Below are positions 35,168 to 45,219 of a stretch of 64,000 nucleotides of DNA, one piece after another (position 1 is the first letter of the stretch; every line of letters begins with the position of its first letter). The stretch is from NCBI RefSeq assembly GCF_014207185.1, contig NZ_JACHCP010000012.1, positions 1-64,000 on the forward strand, in the 5' to 3' direction. Both the position numbers and the translations under genes were made by a program. The notes under the pieces are model-generated. The model saw nothing but the letters and a program-made list of their open reading frames with translations, had not been told where the DNA came from and did no database searches. The stretch comes from Rhodanobacter sp. A1T4. GTDB taxonomy: Bacteria > Pseudomonadota > Gammaproteobacteria > Xanthomonadales > Rhodanobacteraceae.

Positions 35168-36198
35168 CACAGGTAATCCTCGATCAACTTTTCGGCAATC
35201 TGCACGGCGTTGAGTGCCGCACCCTTGCGGATATTGTCCGAGACAATCCATAGATCCAGGCCGCGTTCGTGCGAAATATCCTCGCGGATACGCCCGACGT
35301 ATACGGCGTCGTTGCCGGCGGCCTCCCCCACCGGCGTCGGATAACCGCCCGGCTTGCGCTCGTCCATCAACACCACACCTTCGGCCTGTTGCAACAGTTC
35401 ACGCGCCTGCTCGGCGGTGATCTTGTCGGTCGTCTCGATATGCACCGCCTCGGAGTGACCGTAGAACACCGGCACGCGAACCGCGGTCGGATTGACCTGG
35501 ATCGACTCATCTTCCAGAATTTTACGGGTCTCCCAGACCAGCTTCATTTCTTCCTTGGTGTAACCATTCGGCTGAAACTCGTCGATCTGCGGGATGACAT
35601 TGAACGCGATCTGTGCCGGGAATTTCTTGCCCGGGTCGACGCTTTGGAAATTCAGCAGCGCAGCGGTCTGCCGGCCAAGCTCCTCCATGCCCTGACGACC
35701 GGCACCTGACACCGACTGGTACGTCGCCACGTTGATCCGCTCGATCTGCACCGCACGATGAATCGGTGCCAGCGCCACCAGCATCTGCATGGTCGAGCAG
35801 TTGGGGTTAGCTATGATGCCGCGGCGCGTGTAGTCAGCAATGGCATGCGGATTGACCTCGCTGATCACCAGCGGCACGTCATCGTCGTAGCGAAACTCCG
35901 AAGTATTGTCGATCACCACGGCACCGGCCGCTGCCGCACGTGGCGCGTGCTCGCGGCTGACCGAACCGCCGGCCGAGAAGAACGCGATATCGACCCCCGC
36001 GAAATCGTAGGTATCGAGCAGCTGAACCGTCACCTCTTGGCCTGCATACGTGACTTTGCCACCGGCAGATCGCTCACTCGCCAAGGGCACCAGCTCGCTG
36101 ACCGGAAAATCACGGCTGGCCAGAATCGCCAGCAACGTTTCACCGACGGCGCCCGTCGCACCGACCATTGCCACTTTGTAACTGCTCTTTTTACTCAC
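35167..36198 (-). CDS. asd: Aspartate-semialdehyde dehydrogenase
   Basis: Makes aspartate semialdehyde for lysine, threonine, methionine and peptidoglycan DAP. The 343-residue protein has the NADP fold VGATGAVGETLL, the catalytic cysteine in ANPNCSTMQM and the SGAGRQGMEEL loop. The start is GTG, giving VSKKSSYK. Confidence 0.96.
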   Translation of the reverse strand: MSKKSSYKVAMVGATGAVGETLLAILASRDFPVSELVPLASERSAGGKVTYAGQEVTVQLLDTYDFAGVDIAFFSAGGSVSREHAPRAAAAGAVVIDNTSEFRYDDDVPLVISEVNPHAIADYTRRGIIANPNCSTMQMLVALAPIHRAVQIERINVATYQSVSGAGRQGMEELGRQTAALLNFQSVDPGKKFPAQIAFNVIPQIDEFQPNGYTKEEMKLVWETRKILEDESIQVNPTAVRVPVFYGHSEAVHIETTDKITAEQARELLQQAEGVVLMDERKPGGYPTPVGEAAGNDAVYVGRIREDISHERGLDLWIVSDNIRKGAALNAVQIAEKLIEDYL

Positions 36199-36326
36199 TG
36201 ATCTTTTACCTGCGATTCCAGTTCACGAGAGGTTCGATATAAAAATTGATGGCCGACAAAACGCAGATCCATCCAAACCGTCGTCGCAGAATATACGAGT
36301 GGGCGTTTGGACGGCTACGTGTCCCA

Positions 36327-37322
36327 TCACTTTCCCAGCACTTCGGCATTGATCGGGCTTGGTGGATGTCCTGCCTGCAGTCCGTGGCCTAGCGCCGCGA
36401 TCAGATTGTCGGCTGCCAGTGTGGCCATTGCGTGGCGCGTTTCTTCGGTCGCGCTGCCAAGATGCGGGCTGAGCACGGCATTCTCGAGCGCCAGTAAATC
36501 GGGGTGCACCGCCGGCTCACCTTCGAATACGTCCAGCCCCGCAGCCGCCAGTCGGCCCTCACGCAGCGCTGCGGCCAGCGCCACATCATCGACGATGCCA
36601 CCGCGCGCGATGTTTACCAGCACGGCTTGCGGTTTCATCAGCGCCAGCTCCAGGGCACCGATAACGTGCCGGTTTTCCGAAGTGAATGGCAGCACCAGGA
36701 TCAGATGATCGGACTCACGCAACAGCGTGGACTTTTCAACATATCGCGCCTTGCAGGCTTCCTCGATATCGGCCGGCAGGCGATGACGGTTGTGATAAAT
36801 CACCGGCATACCAAAGCCCCCCGCACGTCGCGCAATCGCTTGACCGATCCGGCCCATGCCGAGGATGCCCAACGTCTTGCCGTGTACGTCGACACCAAGC
36901 CAATCGTCAAAGCGCATGCCATTCCACTGCCCCGCGCGCAGCCAGCGTTCGGCTGCACCGACGCGACGCGAGGCGGCCAGCATCAATGCCCAGGCGTAAT
37001 CGGCCACGCTCTCGTCGAGCACCCCGGGTGTATTGCACGCAAGCACGCCAGACTGAGTCAGCGCGGGAATATCCAGATTGTTGTAACCAACGCCCAGGTT
37101 GGCGATGGCCTTCAATCGCCGATTGCCGTCGAGCACCGAGGCATCCACGCGATCGCTACCACCCACTATGGCACCATCGAAATCGGCAAGCGTGCCTTTC
37201 AGCTGTTCGGCCGAGCGTTTCTGGTCGACCGTCTCTGCCACGACGTCGAAATATTGTTCGAGCCTGGTCACGATATCGGGGAAAAGTGGCCGAGATATCC
37301 ACACGCGTTGCCGCTTGCTCAT
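36327..37322 (-). CDS. D-2-hydroxyacid dehydrogenase (glyoxylate/hydroxypyruvate reductase type)
   Basis: NAD(P)-dependent reductase of 331 residues. It shows the Rossmann motif GILGMGRIGQAIARR and the catalytic triad: Arg in NIARGGIVDD, Glu in VFEGEPAVHP and His in SPHLGSATEETR. It is closest in layout to GhrB/glycerate dehydrogenases. Exact substrate is not decided by sequence. Located between asd and aroC with independent spacing (128 and 52 bp). Confidence 0.9.
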   Translation of the reverse strand: MSKRQRVWISRPLFPDIVTRLEQYFDVVAETVDQKRSAEQLKGTLADFDGAIVGGSDRVDASVLDGNRRLKAIANLGVGYNNLDIPALTQSGVLACNTPGVLDESVADYAWALMLAASRRVGAAERWLRAGQWNGMRFDDWLGVDVHGKTLGILGMGRIGQAIARRAGGFGMPVIYHNRHRLPADIEEACKARYVEKSTLLRESDHLILVLPFTSENRHVIGALELALMKPQAVLVNIARGGIVDDVALAAALREGRLAAAGLDVFEGEPAVHPDLLALENAVLSPHLGSATEETRHAMATLAADNLIAALGHGLQAGHPPSPINAEVLGK

Positions 37323-37374
37323 CCAGCAAATGCCTCCTCAATAGCCCTTCGACCCATAAAAATTCCCGACCGCA

Positions 37375-38463
37375 TCAGGGAATCCTGGGCTCGACCGTAC
37401 CGACATCTCCGCACTGCGCGCGATGACGCAGCGCATGATCGATCAGCACCAGTGCCATCATCGCCTCGGCGATCGGCGTGGCACGGATGCCGACACAGGG
37501 ATCATGGCGACCCTTGGTCACGACCTCGGTTGCTTCACCTGCTGTGTTCACGCTGTGACCGGGAATCAGGATGCTTGAGGTCGGCTTCAGAACGATCGAT
37601 GCTGTCACCGGCTGCCCGCTGCTGATGCCGCCGAGAATGCCACCCGCGTGATTGGACGTAAAGCCGTCCATACGCATCTCATCGCGATGCTCGCTGCCGC
37701 GCTGATTCACGGCGGCGAAGCCGTCACCAATCTCTACTCCCTTAACCGCGTTGATCGACATCAGCGCGCTGGCCAGATCGCTGTCGAGCTTGCCGTAGAT
37801 CGGCTCGCCCCAGCCCGGGGGCACGCCATCGGCCACCACGTTCACACGCGCGCCGACCGAGTCACCGGACTTGCGCAGCGCGTTGATAAACATCTCCAGC
37901 TCGGCAACCTGCGCGGCATCGGGCCAGAAGAAGGGATTCTGCTCCACCGCGTCCCAATCGAAAGCCCTCGGCGTGATCTCGCCGATCTGGGCCAGATAGC
38001 CGCGCACGCGCACGCCATAACGCTCGGCCAGCCATTTCTTGGCGATCACGCCCGCAGCTACCCGCATTGTGGTCTCGCGCGCGGAAGAACGACCGCCGCC
38101 GCGCGGATCACGGATACCGTACTTCTGCCAATAGGTGTAGTCGGCGTGACCTGGACGAAACGTCTGCGCGATATCGCCGTAATCCTTGCTGCGCTGATCG
38201 GTATTGCGAATCAGCAGCCCAATCGGCGTGCCGGTAGTCTTGCCCTCGTAGACGCCGGACAGGATTTCCACGTCGTCCGCCTCGTGTCGCTGCGAGGTAT
38301 AGCGGCTCTTGCCAGTGGCGCGCCGATCCAGATCGCGGCGAAACTCTTCCACCCCGATCGGCAGCCCAGGGGGGCAGCCGTCGATTACACAGCCTATCGC
38401 CGGCCCGTGACTTTCGCCAAAGGTGGTGACAGTAAAAATCTTGCCGAAGGAGTTGCTGGACAT
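37375..38463 (-). CDS. aroC: Chorismate synthase
   Basis: Final shikimate step, EPSP to chorismate with reduced FMN. The 362-residue protein starts [20 protein letters not shown] and has [16 protein letters not shown] and the C-terminal [12 protein letters not shown] motif (here [10 protein letters not shown]). The ATG at 38463 fits the family start. Confidence 0.97.
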   Translation of the reverse strand: MSSNSFGKIFTVTTFGESHGPAIGCVIDGCPPGLPIGVEEFRRDLDRRATGKSRYTSQRHEADDVEILSGVYEGKTTGTPIGLLIRNTDQRSKDYGDIAQTFRPGHADYTYWQKYGIRDPRGGGRSSARETTMRVAAGVIAKKWLAERYGVRVRGYLAQIGEITPRAFDWDAVEQNPFFWPDAAQVAELEMFINALRKSGDSVGARVNVVADGVPPGWGEPIYGKLDSDLASALMSINAVKGVEIGDGFAAVNQRGSEHRDEMRMDGFTSNHAGGILGGISSGQPVTASIVLKPTSSILIPGHSVNTAGEATEVVTKGRHDPCVGIRATPIAEAMMALVLIDHALRHRAQCGDVGTVEPRIP

Positions 38464-38495
38464 GGCGCCTGGATGCCGTTGAAAACCGTGACAGC

Positions 38496-39059
38496 TTAAC
38501 CGCGATGAGGTTTTGCTGTGCAGCAGGCCTGCCACTCCCGATCGAGCATGGCGTAGATCACATCATCGGCCCACTCGCCATCCATGCGCAGGCTTTCACG
38601 AAAATGCGCTTCCTTGCGCATGCCGACACCCTCGAGCAGCTTGATACTGGCGTGATTGCGCGGGTCAACCGAACCAAACACGCGATGCTTGTGCAAACCG
38701 TCGAAGACGAAGCCCAACACGGCATTCAGTGCCTCGGTCGCAATGCCTCGCTTCTGATAAGCAGGCGACAGGCTGATACCCAGTTCGACAGCTGCCTCGG
38801 CATCAGCCACGAAATGCAAGCCAACATCACCAATCAGCTCGTCGGTACGGCTCCATCGGATAGCCCGCTGGAACCAGGTTCCCGGTGTATCCGGCGCAAC
38901 CGCGTGACAGGCCTCGATAAAGCGACGCGCGTCGTCCACGAATGCTGGCCGCCAGCCCTGGTAACGACTGACCTCGGGATCGGCGCGATAGCGAAACAGC
39001 ACCTCGGCATCTTCGCGGCGCAGCCCGTCGAGCCGCAGTCGTGTCGTAGTCAGCTGCAT
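38496..39059 (-). CDS. GNAT-family N-acetyltransferase (RimJ/RimL type)
   Basis: A 187-residue acetyltransferase of the Acetyltransf_3 group. It has the N-terminal strand [20 protein letters not shown], the acetyl-CoA loop [13 protein letters not shown], and [20 protein letters not shown]. Substrate unknown; such enzymes act on ribosomal proteins, drugs or small amines. It lies between prmB and aroC on the same strand. Confidence 0.9.
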   Translation of the reverse strand: MQLTTTRLRLDGLRREDAEVLFRYRADPEVSRYQGWRPAFVDDARRFIEACHAVAPDTPGTWFQRAIRWSRTDELIGDVGLHFVADAEAAVELGISLSPAYQKRGIATEALNAVLGFVFDGLHKHRVFGSVDPRNHASIKLLEGVGMRKEAHFRESLRMDGEWADDVIYAMLDREWQACCTAKPHRG

Positions 39060-39086
39060 TGCCGTCGCCTGCCAGTTGCCGGCAGA

Positions 39087-40010
39087 TCAACCAGGACGTC
39101 GATCCGCCGCCGCACGAATCGCACCGGCGTGCTCGAGCAGATCGCGCCGTTCGATCGCAAATACGCCCATCGCGCCAACCTTGAACTCGATCCACACAAA
39201 GGGAACTTCCGGCAGCAAAGCGGATAACGCGTGCTCACTCTCGCCCACCTCAACGATCAGCAAGCCATCGTCGGTGAGGTAGTCAGCCGCCTCATTGAGC
39301 ATGCGCAAACAGAGGTCGAGACCGTCTTCGCCGGAGGTCAAGCCGAGCTTCGGCTCATGCCGGTACTCGCCCGGCAACGCGGTGTATTCGTCCTCGGTGA
39401 CATACGGTGGATTGGAGACGATCAGGCTATAGCGTTGGCCTTTGATGCCGGCAAAGAGATCGGACTGGATCGCATTGACGCGGCCTTCCAGGTGCTGGAA
39501 CACGATATTTTCCCGCGCCAGCGACAGCGCGTCCTCGCTGATGTCGACGATGTCGACCTGCCACTCCGGGTTGTACTCTGCCATCGCGATGCCAATGCAG
39601 CCCGAGCCGGTGCACAGATCCAGCGCGCGCTCGATGTGGCGATCGTCCAGCCACGGCGCAAAGCGCGACTCGATCAGCTCGGCGATCGGTGAACGTGGCA
39701 CCAGCGCCCGGCGATCGCTCTTGAACTTCAGTCCCGCAAACCAGGTTTCGCCAACCAGATAAGCCACCGGCAAACGCTCATTGATGCGGCGGTCGATCAA
39801 CGCCAATACGTTTTCGCGCTCGTCCCTGGTCAGGCGGCCGGCCCCGTAAGCCGGGGGAATGTCCGGCGGCAGATGCAGACTGGCCAGCACCAGGTGCGTG
39901 GCTTCGTCAATCGGGTTGTCATGGCTGTGCCCGAAGGTAAGCCCGGCGGCCGAGAAGCGACTTGCGCCATAGCGGATGAAGTCGATGATCGAGGCAAGTT
40001 CGGCAGTCAC
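39087..40010 (-). CDS. prmB: Ribosomal protein uL3 glutamine methyltransferase
   Basis: SAM-dependent enzyme that methylates a glutamine of ribosomal protein L3 in E. coli. The 307-residue protein has an N-terminal helical domain, SAM motif DLCTGSGCIGIAMA and the glutamine-methyltransferase motif SNPPYVTEDEY. The PrmB assignment over PrmC rests on the N-terminal helical domain and length. The start is a GTG at 40010. Confidence 0.92.
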   Translation of the reverse strand: MTAELASIIDFIRYGASRFSAAGLTFGHSHDNPIDEATHLVLASLHLPPDIPPAYGAGRLTRDERENVLALIDRRINERLPVAYLVGETWFAGLKFKSDRRALVPRSPIAELIESRFAPWLDDRHIERALDLCTGSGCIGIAMAEYNPEWQVDIVDISEDALSLARENIVFQHLEGRVNAIQSDLFAGIKGQRYSLIVSNPPYVTEDEYTALPGEYRHEPKLGLTSGEDGLDLCLRMLNEAADYLTDDGLLIVEVGESEHALSALLPEVPFVWIEFKVGAMGVFAIERRDLLEHAGAIRAAADRRPG

Positions 40011-40092
40011 GGAGAATCCTGGGCATACGCGGTCAAGGGCGGGCAGTATAAAGCCAGCGACCCGGATCGCCCGGCTTGCTTATACTGGAGGG

Positions 40093-40929
40093 ATGACCTT
40101 CAAAATCGTCCTCCAGTATGTGCTGCCCCACCGCGCGCTGTCGCGAGTGGTTTATTGGGCTACGCGCTGGACGTTTGCGCCGTGGAAGAACTGGCTGATC
40201 AGCACCATCGTGCGCAATTACCAGGTCAACATGACCGAGGCGGTGCAGTCCGATCCGTCGGCGTACCAACACTTCAATGCCTTCTTTACCCGCAAGCTGC
40301 GCGCCGACGCGCGGCTTGCGGATGCCGACCCAGCCACCCTGCTCTGCCCAGCCGACGGCCGCATCAGCCAGTCCGGCGACATCGTCGAAGGACGGATCTT
40401 TCAGGCCAAGGGCCACGACTACACCGCCGCCGAGCTGCTGGGTGACGAAGCCGCCGCCGCGCCTTATCGCAACGGTCGCTTCGTCAACGTCTACCTCTCA
40501 CCGCGCGACTACCATCGCGTGCACATGCCGCTGGCCGGGCGCCTGAAGGAGACCGTACACGTGCCGGGTCGCATTTTCAGCGTGGCGCCATTCGCGGTGG
40601 AAGCGATCCCCCGGCTATTTGCGCGCAACGAGCGGCTGGTTTGCCATTTCGAAGGTGAGCATGGTCCGTTCGTGTTGGTGATGGTCGGTGCGATTCTGGT
40701 GTCATCGGTGGCCACAGTGTGGGATGGCCTAGTGATTCCGCCCTATGCGTCATCGATCCGCCGCAAGTCGTTCGAGGGCCAGGACATCACGCTGGAACGT
40801 TTCGCCGAGATGGCCCGTTTCAATATGGGCTCCACGGTGATCCTGTTGATGCCGGAAGGCATGGCGACACTGGATACCCTGCAACACCAGCAACCGGTGC
40901 AGGTTGGCCAGCGGATCGGCTCCTGCTGA
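40093..40929 (+). CDS. psd: Phosphatidylserine decarboxylase proenzyme
   Basis: Membrane-associated enzyme forming phosphatidylethanolamine. The 278-residue proenzyme has the PADGRI and YLSPRDYHRVHMP motifs. The self-cleavage site is NMGST, with S247 becoming the pyruvoyl group. The ATG at 40093 closely follows GGAGG. Divergent from prmB across 82 bp. Confidence 0.95.
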   Translation: MTFKIVLQYVLPHRALSRVVYWATRWTFAPWKNWLISTIVRNYQVNMTEAVQSDPSAYQHFNAFFTRKLRADARLADADPATLLCPADGRISQSGDIVEGRIFQAKGHDYTAAELLGDEAAAAPYRNGRFVNVYLSPRDYHRVHMPLAGRLKETVHVPGRIFSVAPFAVEAIPRLFARNERLVCHFEGEHGPFVLVMVGAILVSSVATVWDGLVIPPYASSIRRKSFEGQDITLERFAEMARFNMGSTVILLMPEGMATLDTLQHQQPVQVGQRIGSC

Positions 40930-41005
40930 AATCGTCCACGCGCGTATGCAAGATCCTGCTGCCAAATCCAGCCACTCATCGCGTGATGACGCAATACGTC
41001 ATTTT

Positions 41006-41034
41006 GTGACGTTCTAGGCGCAATCGCGTATAGT
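41006..41034 (+). promoter_or_regulatory. Probable promoter of the 41101 gene
   Basis: GTGACG and TATAGT are separated by 17 bp, 67 bp before the ATG. A short dyad ATGACG-N5-CGTCAT (40986-41002) ends 3 bp upstream of the -35 and could bind an activator. Confidence 0.5.
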
Positions 41035-41100
41035 CCTCTACTACGATCACCGCCAGCCGCGCAGCGACGCTGCCTTGCCGTTGATCATCAAGGGGAACTC

Positions 41101-41538
41101 ATGCGATTACTCACACCCGTCATCGTGATGATGCGCGCGCGCCAGCTGGCCCGCCAGTTTCGCGGCATCGAGCGCAGCGTCCGCGCATTGCCGGAACGTA
41201 GTCGGCCCCGCATGAGCATGTTGGCTTTGCGTGAGATCGGTCAGGCATCACGCACCGAGTTTCCACACTTGTATGGCACCGCGCCGGAAGCGCGCTATCT
41301 GCCATGGGGTCAAGGCACCGAGGCGGGTTTTGAGCGCGCATGCTCGAATAATCCGGAGGTCGCCATGCGTGGCATCGCCTTATGGCTGGCCGTGGCGTAT
41401 CACGAAACCAAGAATTCGCCGCACGCCCGCCTGCAGCCGCAGTTCCGCCAGCTGATGCAACTGCTGCGGGAAATAAAAGAAGTTCGCACCAGCGGGGATA
41501 CCGTCGACAGCTGGATGCAGTCAAGTCAGGCGGCCTGA
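41101..41538 (+). CDS. Conserved hypothetical protein, basic and helical
   Basis: A 145-residue soluble protein, Arg-rich in the first 50 residues, with a hydrophobic helix MRGIALWLAVAYHETK near 88-103. The ribosome site AAGGGGA lies well placed before the ATG, and a good promoter lies upstream. I recognise no domain. It is convergent with the lytic transglycosylase gene. Single-gene unit of unknown function. Confidence 0.75.
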   Translation: MRLLTPVIVMMRARQLARQFRGIERSVRALPERSRPRMSMLALREIGQASRTEFPHLYGTAPEARYLPWGQGTEAGFERACSNNPEVAMRGIALWLAVAYHETKNSPHARLQPQFRQLMQLLREIKEVRTSGDTVDSWMQSSQAA

Positions 41539-41588
41539 CGGAACGACTGCCTTCGATAATTTGTCAGCTCTCCGCCAAACCCGCTGGC

Positions 41589-43079
41589 TCAACGGCAATC
41601 CGGCAGTTTGAGGGTTTGTCCGACACTGATCGAGTGGTGCTTCAGTCCATTGATGTCCGCGACTTCCTGCACACTGGAACACTGCAGTTTGCGCACCACG
41701 CTGGCGAGCGAATCCCCACGACGGACCTTGTAAACCTTGTAGCGGCGTTCGGCTTTCGCCACCGGCGCAGGCGCTGCCGGGATGTACGCCACCGTCGGTA
41801 TGACCGCCGTATGCAGATCATTGGCGAGGATCGGCCACGGGCCATTGACGCAGCGCGAGGCATAGACTTTTTCCAGTGGCTTGGGTACTTGCAGCTGGCT
41901 GCCGGCGGGTTGTTCGACCTGCGGATCAAGCCGGGGATTGAGATTGCGCAGCGTGCGGAACCAGCCATCGCTCATGCCATAGGACGAACCCAGGCATACG
42001 GTGAGCTCGGACAGGGAAGCCGTGCGCTGCAGGATGATCTTGCCCGGTGCGCCATCCACTTTCGGAAATTTCAGGTTGTAGCTGTCCGGGTGCAGAAACA
42101 GCCATGCCGCCGCGAGCACCGACGGCACGTAATCGCGGGTTTCCTGCGACAACTGATTGTAAACACGCGGGTCGTAGAAGCTCACCGACGTATCGTCACC
42201 CACCAGTCGTCGCATACGGCCCTCGCCACCGTTGTAGGCCGCGATGGTCAGCTCGAGATTGTTGTTGAACTGGCCCAGTTGCTCATTGATGTACTCGGCG
42301 TTGGCCCGGGCAGACTCCGCTGGATCGTAGCGCAGGTCGAATCCGTCGTCGCTGGTCAGTCCGAAACGCGTGCCGGTGGCGTACATGAACTGCAGCGGCC
42401 CGGCGGCACCCGATCGCGACACCGCATGCACCTTGCCGCCAGACTCCTTGGCCATGATGCCGAACAGCAGCGCCTCGGGCAGATCAGCGCTCTCATACTG
42501 CGGCCACATCTCAAAACGCATGTACTGATAATTGACGTAGGCATCCATCAAAGCCGGGCGCCACTGGGTGAGCCACATCTCCAGCGCCGCCTTGACCGGC
42601 CCGTTCATCGCGATCAGTTCGGACAGTTTCTGTCCATGCAGCAGGGTCACACTGCGCTGCGCCTCGGGCAGGCTGGCTGCGCCGGTCTTGCCGGTAGGCA
42701 GCGCGGCCTGGGACGGATCGACATCGCTATCCAGATCCTGATCACCGCCAAAGTCACCATCTTTCAGCCGCAGCAAGCGATCGAACACCGAAAAGAACCG
42801 CTGTGAATCGCATCCCGGCGTCGTGCCGCAGTGTGCAGCCGCCACTTTCAACTGATCCAATGACTGCGTCAGTGTCAGCTGCGATGCCTGCTGGTTGCCC
42901 TCGCGCGACTGCTGCAGCGCGACCTCGTAACCCTTGCTCGCCTGGTCGAGCTGCGCGTAAAGCGCATTGACCGAGGCACTGGGCTTGCCTGCCGCTGACG
43001 GTGTGCTTGCGCAGGCGCCGAGCAGGGTCATGGCAGCGGCGAGAAGCGCGATACGGAGGTAGTTGGAGAGTACCGACAT
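41589..43079 (-). CDS. Membrane-bound lytic murein transglycosylase with LysM, MltD-like
   Basis: Lipoprotein (signal with lipobox LLGAC) of 496 residues that cleaves peptidoglycan. The SLT domain (about 190-330) has the catalytic glutamate E212 in IMAKESGGKV, plus GAAGPLQFM and AAYNGGEGRM. One clear C-terminal LysM (KVRRGDSLASVVRKL) binds glycan, and a weaker LysM-like segment precedes it. The first about 150 residues are helical and Gln-rich. Confidence 0.92.
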   Translation of the reverse strand: MSVLSNYLRIALLAAAMTLLGACASTPSAAGKPSASVNALYAQLDQASKGYEVALQQSREGNQQASQLTLTQSLDQLKVAAAHCGTTPGCDSQRFFSVFDRLLRLKDGDFGGDQDLDSDVDPSQAALPTGKTGAASLPEAQRSVTLLHGQKLSELIAMNGPVKAALEMWLTQWRPALMDAYVNYQYMRFEMWPQYESADLPEALLFGIMAKESGGKVHAVSRSGAAGPLQFMYATGTRFGLTSDDGFDLRYDPAESARANAEYINEQLGQFNNNLELTIAAYNGGEGRMRRLVGDDTSVSFYDPRVYNQLSQETRDYVPSVLAAAWLFLHPDSYNLKFPKVDGAPGKIILQRTASLSELTVCLGSSYGMSDGWFRTLRNLNPRLDPQVEQPAGSQLQVPKPLEKVYASRCVNGPWPILANDLHTAVIPTVAYIPAAPAPVAKAERRYKVYKVRRGDSLASVVRKLQCSSVQEVADINGLKHHSISVGQTLKLPDCR

Positions 43080-43149
43080 GGGGGATTTCGCAAGCTGCAA
43101 AGCGTCCACCATAGCCGGCGCTGCGATCCGACTCAACGACCACGGATAC

Positions 43150-43177
43150 GCGACAGCATGAGTATGGCCGCTACAAT
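43150..43177 (+). promoter_or_regulatory. Candidate promoter upstream of the 43206 small gene
   Basis: GCGACA and TACAAT are separated by 16 bp, with transcription expected near 43185, between two possible ATG codons. This favours the downstream start at 43206. Confidence 0.4.
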
Positions 43178-43205
43178 CGGTTGGCCACCCACGGATGCAA
43201 AACGC

Positions 43206-43421
43206 ATGATGGAAGTCTTGATCGGCCGCAATGACCGCATCTACGCGAGCATGGACCCTCCATGCAACATGGGACCAACCCTGCTCGGACGCGCACTTGA
43301 ATTGAGCGATTCCGGGAAGTGTGTTCTCCAGGTCATTTCCGTCGAACGCCGCATTGACAGCCAACTGAGCCGGCAAATTCTGCACGGCGTATTGAATAAC
43401 ATCGTCGACGACAAGCGCTGA
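43206..43421 (+). CDS. Small hypothetical protein ahead of the membrane/helical-repeat gene
   Basis: A possible 71-residue protein (MMEVLIGRNDRIYASMDPP...) with a compact hydrophobic core (KCVLQVISVERRID). It ends 7 bp before the next gene, so the two could be an operon. The ATG at 43206 lies downstream of a candidate promoter; an earlier ATG at 43158 lies inside it. No ribosome site is strong and no family is recognised, so coding status is moderate. Confidence 0.5.
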   Translation: MMEVLIGRNDRIYASMDPPCNMGPTLLGRALELSDSGKCVLQVISVERRIDSQLSRQILHGVLNNIVDDKR

Positions 43422-43428
43422 GTCAGGC

Positions 43429-44679
43429 ATGCCACGCATCGAAGTTGCCTCCGCCGACACACCGTTCCCCGAACGCCTGCGCAGTGGCATCGGCTATCCG
43501 TTGCGCGGCTCCGGATTGGCCACCTGTGTCGCACTGGCACTTATCCATTACGTGGGGCTGCTGCCGTCGTACATCGGCGCGCTGGCCAGCGTATTCGTGT
43601 GGGCTGCTACCTGGCGCTACGCCGCCACTTGCCTACTGCACACGGCCAACGGCTATGCCGATCCGCCGGACGTCGGCGTCGACAGCAGCGATACCAGCGC
43701 CTGGGGTCTAGTCGCGATCCATTTGCTGGTAGTCGCCTTTTGCGTGGTCGCCATCGTGTTCTATCCGCACTTGCTGGTGCCTTTTCTTATCCTGTTTGCG
43801 CTGGTGCTGCCGGCCATCGACATGTCACTGGCATTCGACGGCAATATGGCACTGGCGATCAACCCGTTGAATTGGGCTCGCGTGATCGGTGCCTTTGGCA
43901 GCGCGTACCTGATACCCGTAGCGATCAATCTGCTGCTGGGCATCACGATTGTAATCGCCTCGGTCACCACGGCCTTCCTGCCGCAATTATTGGCGTTGCC
44001 GCTGTTCGCATTCGCCAGCACCTATCTCGCAGTGCTGGCCTTTCACCTGATGGGCGCGATGATTCATCAGCGCCACGAGCGCTTCGGGCTGGAGCCGGAA
44101 GCGCCAAAGCTGGCGAAGGTCGGCGGACAGGACGCCGACGAGGATCTGCTGGCCGAAGTCGACGCACTGGCGCCGCATGAACCAGTAGCGGCCACTTCCT
44201 TGCTGGTCGCACGAATGCAGAATCGCGTGGCGCCGACCTCGCTTCACCTGGCGTATCGAAGGCTGTTGCAACAACAGGGCTTTCGCGACGGACTGCTGGT
44301 CCACGGCCAGATCTGGATGGCCTCGCTGATCGCCCAGGGCGAAGCCAAGCGCGCACTGGGGGTGCTGCAGGAGTGTTGCGGCATCGATGCGGACTTCATT
44401 CCCGACGACCCGCGCACTTGCGCCGAGCTTGCCGATCTGTCGGCAAGACTGAGCATGCGCCGTATCGCACTGCACCTTTGCCGCGGGTTTCTCAACGCGT
44501 GGCCGCGGGATACGCAAGCACCCCATATCGGCATGCTCGCCGCACGCCTTCTGGCTGAAGATCCGGAGCACAAAAGCGAAGCAGCCCGACTGCTGGATAC
44601 GCTGGAATCAGCGTGGCCGGACCACCCGCTGCATGCCGAGATCGGGCTGCAGCGATCGCGATTGGCGCGCAGTCCATGA
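43429..44679 (+). CDS. Membrane protein with C-terminal helical-repeat domain
   Basis: A 416-residue protein. The N-terminal half (about 25-215) has roughly six TM helices. The soluble C-terminal half (about 225-410) is helical and TPR-like, with alternating small and hydrophobic residues. No family name recognised. Its stop overlaps the greB ATG by 4 bp. It may belong to a translation-coupled unit with greB, but no functional link is evident. Confidence 0.82.
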   Translation: MPRIEVASADTPFPERLRSGIGYPLRGSGLATCVALALIHYVGLLPSYIGALASVFVWAATWRYAATCLLHTANGYADPPDVGVDSSDTSAWGLVAIHLLVVAFCVVAIVFYPHLLVPFLILFALVLPAIDMSLAFDGNMALAINPLNWARVIGAFGSAYLIPVAINLLLGITIVIASVTTAFLPQLLALPLFAFASTYLAVLAFHLMGAMIHQRHERFGLEPEAPKLAKVGGQDADEDLLAEVDALAPHEPVAATSLLVARMQNRVAPTSLHLAYRRLLQQQGFRDGLLVHGQIWMASLIAQGEAKRALGVLQECCGIDADFIPDDPRTCAELADLSARLSMRRIALHLCRGFLNAWPRDTQAPHIGMLAARLLAEDPEHKSEAARLLDTLESAWPDHPLHAEIGLQRSRLARSP

Positions 44680-45182
44680 GTCGCTGGCGTCCGCCCTCAC
44701 CGAGCTCTACCGCGATCATCACCCGCGAAGGTTTCGAGCGACTGAAGGCCGAACTCGACCACTTGTGGCACGTGCTGCGACCGCAAGTGGTGAAGGCGCT
44801 GGCTGCTGCCGCGGCCGAAGGCGACCGCTCGGAAAATGCCGAGTACATCTACCGCAAAAAACAGCTGGGCGAGATCGATCGGCGCGCCCGCTACCTGAGC
44901 AAGCGCATTCCTGATCTCAAGGTGGCCGAAGGATCCCCAGGTGATCGAGGTCTCGTATTTTTCGGCGCCCGTATCGAACTGGAAAACGTCGATACCGGCG
45001 AGATCCTGCACTACCGCATTGTCGGCCCCGACGAGACCGACGCAAAACTCGGATGGATCAGCATTGACTCACCGCTGGCGCGCGCGGCACTGAAGCGACG
45101 TACCGACGACGAGATCAATGTGGAATTGCCGGGTGGTCCGGCGGCGTTCGCCATCATCGACATCAGCTATAACGCCAACTGA
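44676..45182 (+). CDS. greB: Transcript cleavage factor GreB
   Basis: Secondary-channel factor that rescues backtracked RNA polymerase. The 168-residue protein has the N-terminal coiled coil (about 15-85: [37 protein letters not shown]) with the acidic tip residues D and E, and a C-terminal FKBP-like domain ([19 protein letters not shown]). The KKQL region and basic patch match GreB rather than GreA. Confidence 0.95.
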   Translation: MSRWRPPSPSSTAIITREGFERLKAELDHLWHVLRPQVVKALAAAAAEGDRSENAEYIYRKKQLGEIDRRARYLSKRIPDLKVAEGSPGDRGLVFFGARIELENVDTGEILHYRIVGPDETDAKLGWISIDSPLARAALKRRTDDEINVELPGGPAAFAIIDISYNAN

Positions 45183-45219
45183 TGTGGAAGTATGGCTCGC
45201 CCCAGACCCGCCTCAGACC

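Noticed and set aside
41382-42806. 474-codon plus-strand frame over the lytic transglycosylase
   Set aside because: No recognisable domain; the opposite strand encodes a complete lipoprotein transglycosylase.
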